A stretch of 17,092 nucleotides of DNA from Bacteroidota bacterium. Its GTDB lineage: Bacteria > Bacteroidota > Ignavibacteria > Ignavibacteriales > Ignavibacteriaceae. Location: positions 1 through 17,092 of the forward strand of contig JAEXTR010000274.1 in assembly GCA_023406915.1 (NCBI GenBank), given 5' to 3'. The notes under the pieces were generated by a model that saw only the letters and a program-made list of their open reading frames with translations, ran no database searches and had not been told where the DNA came from. Of this stretch, positions 6,399-14,178 are shown in pieces; position 1 is the first letter of the stretch, and each line of letters opens with the position of its first letter. The translations under genes were made by a program, and so were the position numbers.

Positions 6399-7759
6399 CG
6401 CTCAGGTGTTCTCATCATCAGCAGACCAACCACCCGCCCCTGGAACATTGCATTCATGTGCACACCTTCCAGGTAGAGGGTTTCACCATTTTTGTTCTTG
6501 AGCTCTAGATTAAATGGTTTTGTATGCTTATACAAAATAACATTCATGATTGTCTGCTTATAACTGGCATCAAGCACAAAATCAAACAGAGTCCTCTTCA
6601 TCAGCTCGTACCTTTGGAACCCAAGAATAGATTCAAACTGACTGTTCACGTGAAGTACTACACCGTTGTCATGATATACTTGTATAGGGAACTGTTCAGC
6701 TAGTATTCCAATAAGGTGGTCATTATCCACAGTTCTGCCTATAATTCTGTCAGTTAACCTCGCAGTTGTTGTTGCAGGGGATACTGAAGCAGGTTTATCC
6801 TTAGACATCGCTGCTTTCTCTTCGAGAAGTTTCTCGGCTGTAATGTTCTGCATAACACCGGCAATACCTGTAATGACCTGCCTTCTGTCATCAACTTCAG
6901 TAACAAAATAATCTCTCACCCAGAGCGGTTTTCCATTCAGGCTCAGAATCCGGTATTCATAACTCGCCATTTTACCAACGGGTGCTCTGCTGATTTTATC
7001 CAGATACCCGGGTATATCACTCGGGATAATAACGGAACGCCATCCACCATCGCTATCAATATCCGCAACTGTATATCCTGTAAAAGCTTCAATATTCTTT
7101 GAAACCCAGTTGAAAGCAGTTCTGGTTTTGTCAATAGGTCGCATTGAATAGAAAAACTGATTCGGGATATTATCAAAAATCGAGTATTGTGCCTGAAGTT
7201 GGGAGAGTCTTGTCTGTACTTCTTTACGTTCTCTGATTTCAGCCTGAAGCCGCTTTTCAACATCATTTTTAATGGTAGTGGTGAGGTCAATGATATACTT
7301 ATTCAGTTTTTCCCATTTTTTAGGGTCCAGAAATTCAATCAGAACAAGGGATAAATCCTGCAATTGTACTTTTTGGGCGAAAAACTCTATAAAATACTGA
7401 GAGTCAAGGTATCTCTTAGGTGAATAATTAAAGGAAGCGTTCATCACTCCGGAAGTTTTAATAAAGTTGTCAGCCAGAATCGTGAAGAGTTCCTGATCAA
7501 CATCACTAATACGCTTTGTAAGTAGAATAGCAAGCGGTATATTAAAGAGGTACTCTGCGGCTTTGTTAGCCCACAACATTTTCTGAGTGCTGATATTAAA
7601 GATGAGCTTAGGAAGCTGCTCATGCTGCTGTACAAAGGTGAAAAGCTCATCTCTGATTGCCAGCGCCTTAAGCTTTTGCTGGAGCTGCTTTATCTCTTCA
7701 CTCTGTTCAGTGTTCTTTTTCGAAGCAGATTCATCATTCCGGCTGAAGGGAGATACCAT
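6395..7759 (-). CDS. Triple PAS-domain protein without a recognisable output domain
   Basis: This 454-residue soluble protein has no signal peptide or membrane segment. After a short charged N-terminal coil (about 18-33) comes a divergent PAS-like region (about 36-145), with KMLWANKAAEYLFNIP as its core. A charged coiled coil follows (about 146-193). The second PAS has a PAC tail (about 194-310): FNWVSKNIEAFTGYTVADID, then YEYRILSLNGKPLWVRDYF and ITGIAGVMQNITAEK. A low-complexity linker (about 318-335) leads to the third PAS (about 340-450), with LHVNSQFESILGFQRYELM. The protein ends directly after that domain. No HisKA, HATPase, GGDEF, EAL or methyl-accepting segment is present, and the DNA beyond the stop codes for the opposing response regulator, so no kinase module has been lost by a nearby frameshift. 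It probably senses a small ligand or redox state and acts through partner proteins (inference). Confidence 0.85.
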   Translation of the reverse strand: MVSPFSRNDESASKKNTEQSEEIKQLQQKLKALAIRDELFTFVQQHEQLPKLIFNISTQKMLWANKAAEYLFNIPLAILLTKRISDVDQELFTILADNFIKTSGVMNASFNYSPKRYLDSQYFIEFFAQKVQLQDLSLVLIEFLDPKKWEKLNKYIIDLTTTIKNDVEKRLQAEIRERKEVQTRLSQLQAQYSIFDNIPNQFFYSMRPIDKTRTAFNWVSKNIEAFTGYTVADIDSDGGWRSVIIPSDIPGYLDKISRAPVGKMASYEYRILSLNGKPLWVRDYFVTEVDDRRQVITGIAGVMQNITAEKLLEEKAAMSKDKPASVSPATTTARLTDRIIGRTVDNDHLIGILAEQFPIQVYHDNGVVLHVNSQFESILGFQRYELMKRTLFDFVLDASYKQTIMNVILYKHTKPFNLELKNKNGETLYLEGVHMNAMFQGRVVGLLMMRTPER

Positions 7760-7880
7760 GGATTAAAAAAATCTTCTTTAAGTTTACAAAAAGCTTCAAT
7801 TCTATTTTTATTATCGGAAAATGAAGTGGAACAATTTAATACTAAATTTCTGTTAAAAATAGAGTACTACATTAAGAATT
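7760..7880. promoter_or_regulatory. Shared divergent promoter region between the PAS gene and mrpA
   Basis: The 121 bp between the divergent starts must carry the promoters for both the minus-strand PAS gene and the mrp operon. It is strongly AT-rich. A short perfect inverted repeat, AATTTA-ATAC-TAAATT (7833-7848), ends 32 nt before the mrpA ATG and could be an operator. TAAATTTC at 7843-7850 resembles TAnnTTTG with one mismatch and could be a -7 element for mrpA, but no matching upstream TTG is obvious. The Shine-Dalgarno of mrpA is weak (AAGAA), and that of the PAS gene is a distant AAAGAAG. Confidence 0.4.
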
Positions 7881-10187
7881 ATGATTTTTATACTTCTGGT
7901 AACCATATTTTTAACGGCACTGGTCATTCCATTCCTGGCAGGAAAGATCAGGGGCTCTGTTCTCGGTGTGATTTCAGCACTTTTCCCGGCTGCGGCATTC
8001 ATCACCGCAATCAGCAAGTGGAATGATATCCTCTCGGGGCCTGTAATAGAATCATATCAGTGGATTCCTTCGCTTGGTCTGGAATTTTCGTTTCAGATGG
8101 ATATCCTGGGGCTGATATTTTTTCTCCTGATCAGCGGTATCGGTTTCGTTGTTTTTCTGTACGCAGGCTCTTATCTTGAGAATAATCCGGGTATTGGAAA
8201 GTTCTATGCTTCGATTTTCGTATTTATGGGGGCAATGCTGGGTGTGGTGACCGCTGATAACCTCATCCTGCTCTTCATATTTTGGGAGCTCACCAGCCTT
8301 TCTTCATTCTTTCTCATCGGTTTCAAGCATAACTATCAGGAGTCACGGTACGCAGCACAACAAGCTCTGCTGGTGACCGGACTTGGTGGACTTGCATTAC
8401 TCGCTGGTTTCATCATGATTACTATTATTACAGGTGCAAGTTCCGTCTCGGGCGCAATCTCTAAAGCTGCCATGCTCCAGGGACACTCATTAACCCCATT
8501 TGCTATCACACTTATTTTTATTGGTGCATTCACCAAGTCAGCCCAATTTCCATTTCATTTTTGGCTGCCCAATGCAATGGCAGCGCCATCACCTGTAAGT
8601 GCATATCTTCATTCAGCAACGATGGTGAAAGCTGGTGTTTTCCTTGCAGCAAAACTGACGCCTCTCTTTCTTGGCATTGCTCTGTGGTTTGATACACTCC
8701 TCTTGTTTGGCGGTATCACCATGATTGTAGCGGTAAGTCTTGCAATAAAGCAGCAGGACTTGAAAAAGCTATTAGCGTATACTACTGTTGGAATGCTTGG
8801 AACACTGATGTTTTTGCTTGGGACAGGGAGTGAGTATGGTATGACTGCTTTCCTGTTGGTGCTGGTTTCTCACTCGCTCTACAAAGCCACCCTGTTTCTT
8901 ACCTCTGGTAATGTAGATCATGGTGCAGGTACGAGGGATATACTGAAGCTTGGCGGATTAAGGAGAGTGATGCCCATGACTACCACTGCGGCAACACTAG
9001 CAGCAGTCTCTATGCTTGGTGTTATGCCATTTTTAGGCTTTCTTGGGAAAGAGTATCTCTACAAAGCTACCTCTTATGATGGATTCCTCTCCCTTCCATT
9101 TGCTGTTGCGATTTTCTCTGCTGCCATCATGGTGATGGTGGGCGTTAACACTGGAATTCTTCCATTTTTTCGGAAGAATCCCGCTGCCGAACCTGAAAAA
9201 GCTCATGAAGTAGCTCCGGCAATGTGGTTCGGGCCTCTCCTGCTGGGTGTGGTAGGGTTGTTCACCGGGCTGTTCAGCGAGAGCATTTTTGATCCGGCAG
9301 CCGCAACGCTTTCAAAGAGCCTCAGATTGAGTGAGCAATATGCAACTGTGTCATTGTGGCATGGATTTAATGCTGTTCTTTTGCTTAGTGTTATCACCAT
9401 TATAGTCGGTTTCTATCTCGCAATGAGGACGGAAGCTATTCTTGGTTTCCTTGGTAAAACAGGTACCGTAAGGTACCTGCATCCTTCCTTCTGGTATGAT
9501 GCTGTATTGAAGGGAACGCTATTGTTTGCTGAAAAGAGTACCAAAATTCTGCAAAATGGATACCTGCGCTACTACATTCTCATGATTCTTGTTACTGCGC
9601 TTATCTTTACAGTTTATACAATTTCAGGAACCCGTGGGATCAGTGTTCCGGCAGAGTTTTTTACTTTTTCTGTCTATGAAGGTATACTTGCTGCAGTTAT
9701 GATGACAGCTACATTTTTTAGCATACACAGCTCATCGAGGCTGGCGGCGATTGTTTCATTAGGTATAATCGGGTACGGTGTTTCCATATTCTTTATTTTC
9801 AACAGTGCCCCGGACCTTGCCACAACACAGTTTGCTATTGAGACTCTGACAGTATTACTCTTCGTTCTGGTTGTTTACAAGCTCCCTCCCTATATCCGGT
9901 TTACCCCTGTTGGTGGAAGAATCCGGGATTTCTTTATTGCTATTGGAATCGGAATAATGACCATGGTTATCATGATGACTGTGATGTCAAATGAACTGAA
10001 TTCTCCGTTGAAACAGTACTATCTTGAGCAGAGCTACCCGGGCGGACAGGGCAGGAATATTGTGAATGTTATACTGGTTGATTTCAGGGCTCTTGATACA
10101 TTAGGTGAAATCACTGTATTGGCTATTGCAGCTCTGGGTGTATTCACACTCCTGAAAATATCCCTGAAAGGAAGAGAGAGTCTATGA
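7881..10187 (+). CDS. mrpA: Na+/H+ antiporter subunit MrpA (with C-terminal MrpB-like domain)
   Basis: This 768-residue polytopic membrane protein is the large subunit of the Mrp/Mnh antiporter, homologous to NuoL of complex I. The proton-antiporter core shows the expected charged residues: Glu136 in LFIFWELTSLSSFFLIG (TM5), Lys219 in FTKSAQFPFHFWLP, and His243/Lys250 in YLHSATMVKAG. The C-terminal third carries the extra MrpA domain related to MrpB, ending with VDFRALDTLGEITVLAI (DFRALDTLGE at 734-743), which separates it from NuoL and from stand-alone MrpD. Its length is close to that of Bacillus MrpA (about 770-800), so it is not the fused MrpA/B form. The start at 7881 gives a hydrophobic first helix immediately. 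It overlaps mrpB by ATGA. Confidence 0.95.
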   Translation: MIFILLVTIFLTALVIPFLAGKIRGSVLGVISALFPAAAFITAISKWNDILSGPVIESYQWIPSLGLEFSFQMDILGLIFFLLISGIGFVVFLYAGSYLENNPGIGKFYASIFVFMGAMLGVVTADNLILLFIFWELTSLSSFFLIGFKHNYQESRYAAQQALLVTGLGGLALLAGFIMITIITGASSVSGAISKAAMLQGHSLTPFAITLIFIGAFTKSAQFPFHFWLPNAMAAPSPVSAYLHSATMVKAGVFLAAKLTPLFLGIALWFDTLLLFGGITMIVAVSLAIKQQDLKKLLAYTTVGMLGTLMFLLGTGSEYGMTAFLLVLVSHSLYKATLFLTSGNVDHGAGTRDILKLGGLRRVMPMTTTAATLAAVSMLGVMPFLGFLGKEYLYKATSYDGFLSLPFAVAIFSAAIMVMVGVNTGILPFFRKNPAAEPEKAHEVAPAMWFGPLLLGVVGLFTGLFSESIFDPAAATLSKSLRLSEQYATVSLWHGFNAVLLLSVITIIVGFYLAMRTEAILGFLGKTGTVRYLHPSFWYDAVLKGTLLFAEKSTKILQNGYLRYYILMILVTALIFTVYTISGTRGISVPAEFFTFSVYEGILAAVMMTATFFSIHSSSRLAAIVSLGIIGYGVSIFFIFNSAPDLATTQFAIETLTVLLFVLVVYKLPPYIRFTPVGGRIRDFFIAIGIGIMTMVIMMTVMSNELNSPLKQYYLEQSYPGGQGRNIVNVILVDFRALDTLGEITVLAIAALGVFTLLKISLKGRESL

Positions 10188-10597
10188 AATCCCTATTCCT
10201 TTCAGCTGCAATGTCCTTATTGCAACCCCTGCTTTTCCTTTTTTCATTTTTCCTATTGATTCGCGGGCATAATGAACCGGGTGGAGGATTTGTTGGTGGG
10301 CTTGTTGCTGGATTAGCAATGGTGTTGCTTGCTGTTGCCAATGGAACACAGCAAGCCCGAAAGATGATGCGGTTTGAACCAACTTTCTACATCGCTATTG
10401 GTCTGGCAATAGCATTATTCAGCGGGGTTATATCATTACTGAGTAACCAGCCCTTTCTTACAGGTATTTGGCTAAAGGAGCCCCTCCCGATTCTCGGAAA
10501 GTTCGGCACACCATTCCTATTTGACATTGGGGTTTATATCGTGGTGTTTGGAATAATCACAAAGATATTGCTATCACTGACCGAGGAGGCTGAATGA
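10184..10597 (+). CDS. mrpB: Na+/H+ antiporter subunit MrpB
   Basis: The 137-residue protein has about four transmembrane helices and the MrpB hallmark RGHNEPGGGFVGGL (residues 27-40) after the first helix. It is a structural subunit of the Mrp complex in the cytoplasmic membrane, paralogous to the C-terminal domain of MrpA. Its length is normal for the family. It starts within the last codon of mrpA (ATGA, 10184-10187) and its own stop overlaps mrpC in the same way, so translation is probably by re-initiation. No independent strong ribosome binding site is needed, although GGAAGAGAG lies just upstream. Confidence 0.94.
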   Translation: MKSLFLSAAMSLLQPLLFLFSFFLLIRGHNEPGGGFVGGLVAGLAMVLLAVANGTQQARKMMRFEPTFYIAIGLAIALFSGVISLLSNQPFLTGIWLKEPLPILGKFGTPFLFDIGVYIVVFGIITKILLSLTEEAE

Positions 10598-10941
10598 TCT
10601 TGCTCGTATTGCTGACGGGAATGCTGACCGCCTCTGGTTTTTATATGCTGTTACGCAGAAGTCTGGTGAAGATCATTATTGGGTTGGTGATGCTTGGTCA
10701 TGCTGCAAATCTGTTTATACTTACGGTAGGCCGGGCAACACAAGGGAAACCTGCGTTTGTACCTGAGGGTGTTGCTGCGGCAGCATCTGATTCTGCTGAT
10801 CCGCTGCCTCAGGCTTTGATACTCACGGCAATTGTTATTGGATTTGGTGTGCAGGCATTCGCGCTGGTTTTGTTCAAAAAAGCTTATCAGGCAACCAATA
10901 GTGATGATATCGATCAGTTAAGAACCACGGATTCACTATGA
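10594..10941 (+). CDS. mrpC: Na+/H+ antiporter subunit MrpC (NuoK-like)
   Basis: The 115-residue, three-helix protein belongs to the NuoK/MrpC family. It shows LVMLGHAANLFIL in helix 2 and the conserved block DPLPQALILTAIVIGFGVQA (69-88) leading into helix 3, which is highly conserved in MrpC/MnhC. The short hydrophilic C-terminal tail (about 97-115) is cytoplasmic in the usual model. The position between mrpB and mrpD, with ATGA overlaps on both sides, is the canonical gene order. It is a membrane subunit thought to help link the antiporter modules. Confidence 0.94.
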   Translation: MILLVLLTGMLTASGFYMLLRRSLVKIIIGLVMLGHAANLFILTVGRATQGKPAFVPEGVAAAASDSADPLPQALILTAIVIGFGVQAFALVLFKKAYQATNSDDIDQLRTTDSL

Positions 10942-12455
10942 AGCACAGTCAGTTACTCATTCTTTTACCCGTACTGCTTCCCTTACTTGGCGCAATTCTG
11001 ACTCTTCCTTTTCTTAAGTTCCGGATGTATCAGCGTACAGTATTTGTTTTATTCGCCATAGCAACACTTGTGTCGTCAGGGTTCCTCCTCTTGAATGTAA
11101 CGACATTTGGAATTACCAGCCTCTCGGTGGGTTCGTGGCAGGCACCTTTTGGGATCGCATTTGTTGCTGATACACTTAGTGCTTTAATGGTGGTGATCTC
11201 GGGTGTGCTTGCAGTAGCAATCAGTATCTATTCTATTGGTGCAGTGGACTCAGTGCGGGAGAAGTTTGGTTACTATCCGCTGATGTTAATGCTTCTTATG
11301 GGTATCAATGGTTCATTTCTGACCGGAGATATCTTTAACCTCTATGTGTGGTTTGAGGTGATGCTGATTTCTTCATTTGTCCTGATCGCCCTGGGTAATA
11401 CACGGGATCAGCTAGAAGGTGCGATGAAGTATGTCACCATCAACCTGGTTTCATCGTTCATCTTTCTGATTTCAGCAGGCGTATTATATGGGATGGTTGG
11501 AACACTGAATATGGCGGACCTTTCAGTCAGGCTTCAAAACTATCCTGATAAGGGTGTTGTGAATCTGATAGCAATGCTCATGATGATTTCATTCGGTGTA
11601 AAATCAGCAGTCTTCCCACTGTTTGCATGGTTGCCAGCGTCATATCATACTCCGCCGATAACGATTTCAGCTTTTTTTGCTGGATTGCTAACAAAAGTCG
11701 GGGTCTATGCGCTCCTCCGGGTGTTCACATTGATCTTTGTACAGGATACTCAATTGACGCACTCAGTGTTATTGGTTATCGCAGTGGTCACCATGGTAGT
11801 AGGTGTATTTGGGGCAGCAATTCAGATTGAGATCAGGAAGATACTTTCGTTTCATATTGTCAGTCAGATCGGTTATATGATCATGGGGCTTGCGATATTT
11901 ACCCCTCTTGCAATTGCAGGTACAGTTTTTTATATAACTCATCATATCATCGTTAAGACCAACCTCTTTCTGGTAGGTGGTATCATCCGCCGCTATACTG
12001 GTAGTTATCAATTAAAGCATATTGGCGGACTATATAAAAAGAAGCCTTTAATCGGACTTTTGTTTTTGATACCTGCACTATCGTTGGCAGGACTCCCACC
12101 GTTATCGGGATTCTGGGCAAAGTTTCTGATTATCAAATCTGGTCTTGAAGCCTCCCAGTTCACTGCATCCGTCATTGCATTGCTGGTAAGTATTCTGACA
12201 CTTTATTCCATGATGAAAATATGGAATGAAGCCTTCTGGAAAGATGCTCCAAAAGACCCAGACCCCTTGCCGGCAGAAATTGCAGGGAGAAGTCCCCTCT
12301 GGTTGATAGTGCCTGCAGTAATGCTGGCAGCAATCACAATCACAATCGGATTCTACACAGAACCTTTCGTACAGTTGGCAACCAATGCTGCGAATGAGCT
12401 GCTGAACCGAAACGGGTATATCGAGGCTGTACTTGGGAAGGGAGTAGTACCATGA
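10938..12455 (+). CDS. mrpD: Na+/H+ antiporter subunit MrpD (NuoM/NuoN-like)
   Basis: This 505-residue polytopic protein is the second antiporter-like subunit. The key TM5 glutamate is Glu140 in LYVWFEVMLISSFVLI. Lys222 lies in SFGVKSAVFPLFAWLPASYH and Lys253 in LLTKVGVYALLRV, matching the proton-path residues of the family. FHIVSQIGYMIMGLAIF and the downstream ALSLAGLPPLSGFWAKFLII complete the family pattern. Length is typical of MrpD (about 490-500). It lacks the MrpA C-terminal extension, which distinguishes the two paralogues. Both ends overlap neighbours by ATGA. In known complexes MrpD forms a sub-module with MrpE, F and G. Confidence 0.95.
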   Translation: MKHSQLLILLPVLLPLLGAILTLPFLKFRMYQRTVFVLFAIATLVSSGFLLLNVTTFGITSLSVGSWQAPFGIAFVADTLSALMVVISGVLAVAISIYSIGAVDSVREKFGYYPLMLMLLMGINGSFLTGDIFNLYVWFEVMLISSFVLIALGNTRDQLEGAMKYVTINLVSSFIFLISAGVLYGMVGTLNMADLSVRLQNYPDKGVVNLIAMLMMISFGVKSAVFPLFAWLPASYHTPPITISAFFAGLLTKVGVYALLRVFTLIFVQDTQLTHSVLLVIAVVTMVVGVFGAAIQIEIRKILSFHIVSQIGYMIMGLAIFTPLAIAGTVFYITHHIIVKTNLFLVGGIIRRYTGSYQLKHIGGLYKKKPLIGLLFLIPALSLAGLPPLSGFWAKFLIIKSGLEASQFTASVIALLVSILTLYSMMKIWNEAFWKDAPKDPDPLPAEIAGRSPLWLIVPAVMLAAITITIGFYTEPFVQLATNAANELLNRNGYIEAVLGKGVVP

Positions 12456-12925
12456 AGCAACTGGGTGTGGTATTTGTAATGGCTGCTGGCTGGTTATTGT
12501 TTACCGGTGTGTACTCTATGCCTAATTTTATTGAAGGTGCAATTGTCTCAGGGGTGATAGTATTTATTACCCGGGTAGTAAAACCATTCCGCCTTATTAT
12601 AATCAGGATCTTGCGGTTGATTGGCTTTTTCTTTTTCTTTTTGTATGAACTTGTCCTGGCAAATCTAAAAATTGCGTGGGATATCATTACTCCCCGGCAT
12701 AGGATGACTCCGGGTATTGTAGCAGTTCCGCTCGACGCGAAAACTGATTTCGAAATCACGCTGCTGTCTATATTTATAACCCTTACACCAGGGACTCTCA
12801 GCCTGGATATTTCTGACGATAGGAAGTTACTTTTTGTACATGTGATGTATCTCGATTCACCTGAAAGTGTGATTAAGGAGATTAAAACCGGATTCGAGAG
12901 AAGGATTCTGGAGATATTAAGATGA
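12452..12925 (+). CDS. mrpE: Na+/H+ antiporter subunit MrpE
   Basis: The 157-residue protein has N-terminal transmembrane helices, including an unusually phenylalanine-rich stretch (GFFFFFLYELVLANLKIAW, about 58-76), and a hydrophilic C-terminal domain. The family signatures are RMTPGIVAVPL (84-94) and LTPGTLSLDI (111-120), the latter containing the Thr-Pro pair conserved in MrpE. The length is normal. MrpE is found only in Mrp antiporters and not in complex I, so this gene confirms an antiporter operon rather than a respiratory one. It overlaps mrpD and mrpF by ATGA. Confidence 0.92.
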   Translation: MKQLGVVFVMAAGWLLFTGVYSMPNFIEGAIVSGVIVFITRVVKPFRLIIIRILRLIGFFFFFLYELVLANLKIAWDIITPRHRMTPGIVAVPLDAKTDFEITLLSIFITLTPGTLSLDISDDRKLLFVHVMYLDSPESVIKEIKTGFERRILEILR

Positions 12926-13188
12926 TTGAAGTTTTATACGGTATTACTTTTCTGCTTCTTACGTTGTCTGTCGTTATAACCAGTATACGGCTGTTTATTG
13001 GTCCAAGTCTTGCGGACAGGGTTGTGGCAATGGATCTGATCACTACACAGGTAATTGCTTTGATTGCTGTGTACTCAACCATGAGCAAAACACAGCTTTT
13101 TATGGATGTGGCAATGGTACTAGCCCTGATCGCATTTATTGGTACGATTGGATTCGCACATTACCTTGAAATAAGGAGCAAACAATGA
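12922..13188 (+). CDS. mrpF: Na+/H+ antiporter subunit MrpF
   Basis: The 88-residue, three-helix membrane protein carries the MrpF core RLFIGPSLADRVVAMDLIT (23-41), with Asp32 and Asp38 in the conserved loop, followed by helix 2 (VIALIAVYS) and helix 3 (DVAMVLALIAFIGTIGFA). It is a small structural subunit of the Mrp antiporter in the cytoplasmic membrane. Length and position between mrpE and mrpG are canonical, and both gene junctions are ATGA overlaps. Confidence 0.93.
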   Translation: MIEVLYGITFLLLTLSVVITSIRLFIGPSLADRVVAMDLITTQVIALIAVYSTMSKTQLFMDVAMVLALIAFIGTIGFAHYLEIRSKQ

Positions 13189-13562
13189 TAGAAGTGGTAA
13201 GTGCAGTACTCATGCTTATTGGTGCAGTGTTTGTCTTTCTGTCGGCAATTGGCATTGTAAAAATGCCGGATCTGTACACACGGATGTCTGCGACCACAAA
13301 AGCTTCCACGTTCGGGCTGGTATTCATTCTAATAGGTACATCCCTGCTCTGGGGTGAAGCTGGTATCATTGGCAGATCGCTGATCATCATTCTATTTCTC
13401 TTCTTTTCTGCTCCGATTGCTGCACACATTATTGGCAGGGCAGGGTACGCGGATGGGATACGGTTGTATCACAAGACAAAGGTAGACCAAATGAAAGAGT
13501 ACGACGAAAGGAAGGTAGCTACCCATCTGAATAACACTGCAAAAAATTTTCACGAAGAGTAA
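13185..13562 (+). CDS. mrpG: Na+/H+ antiporter subunit MrpG
   Basis: The 125-residue protein has three transmembrane helices and the MrpG signature IGIVKMPDLYTRMSATTKAS (22-41), then LIIILFLFFSAPIAAHIIGR with the conserved Pro77. The hydrophilic C-terminal tail (about 95-125: charged, HNxKD-rich) is a little longer than in minimal MrpG proteins but within family range. It is the last gene of the mrp operon. Its stop codon (13560-13562) lies inside a small AT-only inverted repeat, and a monocistronic-looking ferritin gene follows after 83 bp. Confidence 0.93.
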   Translation: MIEVVSAVLMLIGAVFVFLSAIGIVKMPDLYTRMSATTKASTFGLVFILIGTSLLWGEAGIIGRSLIIILFLFFSAPIAAHIIGRAGYADGIRLYHKTKVDQMKEYDERKVATHLNNTAKNFHEE

Positions 13563-13581
13563 CTTTTTTATAAAAAAAGTT
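13561..13581 (+). other. AT-only inverted repeat overlapping the mrpG stop codon
   Basis: AACTTTTTT at 13561-13569 and AAAAAAGTT at 13573-13581 form a perfect 9-bp stem with a 3-nt loop. It starts inside the mrpG stop codon. With only one G:C pair per arm and no T-run after it, it is a poor intrinsic terminator; it may instead be a weak 3'-end stabiliser or an operator for the ferritin promoter. Confidence 0.3.
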
Positions 13582-13588
13582 GTTCATA

Positions 13589-13619
13589 TTTACAGATAAT
13601 CTTTAAACTATTTTATAAC
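13589..13619 (+). promoter_or_regulatory. Candidate ferritin promoter
   Basis: TTTACA (13589-13594) resembles a -35 box. It is followed either by TTTATA (13612-13617) after 17 nt or by the better TATAAC (13614-13619) after 19 nt. The start codon lies 27 nt beyond. A single GATAAT hexamer (13595-13600) falls between them but does not make a Fur box. This is a pattern match only; in a Bacteroidota-type organism the promoter consensus would differ. Confidence 0.3.
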
Positions 13620-13633
13620 AATCCCTCACTGAA

Positions 13634-13638
13634 AAGGA
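13634..13638 (+). promoter_or_regulatory. Ribosome binding site of the ferritin gene
   Basis: AAGGA lies 7 nt before the ATG at 13646 and fixes the start of the ferritin. Confidence 0.65.
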
Positions 13639-13645
13639 AAAAGCT

Positions 13646-14155
13646 ATGTTAAGCAAAAATCTTGAAACTGCCCTTAATAATCAGGTCAGAGACGAATTGT
13701 ATTCGTCATATCTGTATCTCAGTATATCAGCCTATTTTGAATCAATTAATTTTTCTGGTTTTGCTGCATGGATGAAGGCACAGGCCAACGAAGAGTATTT
13801 CCATGCAATGAAGATTTACGACTATATACATGTACGTGGTGGTCGTGTTACCCTGCACGCTATAGCTGCCCCTCCGGCAGAATGGAAATCAGTGCTTGAT
13901 GGTTTCGAAACTGCTTATGAGCATGAAAAGAAAGTTACTGCTATGATTAACAATCTGGTAGACATCAGTATTCAGGAAAAGGATCATGCTGCTAACTCAT
14001 TCCTGCAGTGGTTTGTAACCGAGCAGGTTGAAGAAGAATCAACAGCGCTCAGAATTGTTGAAGATCTGAAAATGATTGGCGACAATAAGGGTGCTCTGTT
14101 TATGTATGACCGCGAAGCAGGAAGACGCGGACAGGCAGCTGGCGCCGAAGCTTAA
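13646..14155 (+). CDS. ftnA: Bacterial non-heme ferritin FtnA
   Basis: The 169-residue four-helix-bundle protein assembles (by family knowledge) into a 24-subunit cage that oxidises and stores iron in the cytoplasm. The ferroxidase residues sit at exactly the positions known for E. coli FtnA: Glu17, Glu50, His53, Glu94 and Gln127 for sites A and B, with Glu49, Glu126, Glu129 and Glu130 for site C. No heme-ligating methionine of the bacterioferritin type (Met52) is present; residue 52 is Phe, supporting non-heme ferritin over Bfr. The C-terminus is short and Ala/Gly-rich. The gene stands alone: its own candidate promoter is upstream and a strong terminator lies 23 bp after the stop. Confidence 0.96.
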   Translation: MLSKNLETALNNQVRDELYSSYLYLSISAYFESINFSGFAAWMKAQANEEYFHAMKIYDYIHVRGGRVTLHAIAAPPAEWKSVLDGFETAYEHEKKVTAMINNLVDISIQEKDHAANSFLQWFVTEQVEEESTALRIVEDLKMIGDNKGALFMYDREAGRRGQAAGAEA

Positions 14156-14178
14156 TCCAGACTGCTTAACAATTTTAT

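Noticed and set aside
7622..8026. 134-residue plus-strand open frame spanning the PAS gene start and the mrpA start
   Set aside because: It is antisense to the PAS gene, crosses the AT-rich promoter region, and overlaps mrpA in another frame. No domain is recognisable.
12340..12759. 139-residue open frame on the minus strand opposite mrpD/mrpE
   Set aside because: It lies antisense to two well-supported antiporter genes, is rich in Lys/Ile/Thr without any recognisable motif, and has no upstream ribosome binding site.
7881..13562. Respiratory complex I or hydrogenase membrane module
   Set aside because: MrpA and MrpD resemble NuoL/M/N, but the presence of MrpB, E, F and G and the absence of hydrogenase or Nuo peripheral subunits identify an Mrp antiporter.
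13595..13614. Fur box upstream of ferritin
   Set aside because: Only a single GATAAT hexamer is present; the following bases do not give the repeated or inverted hexamers of a Fur site.
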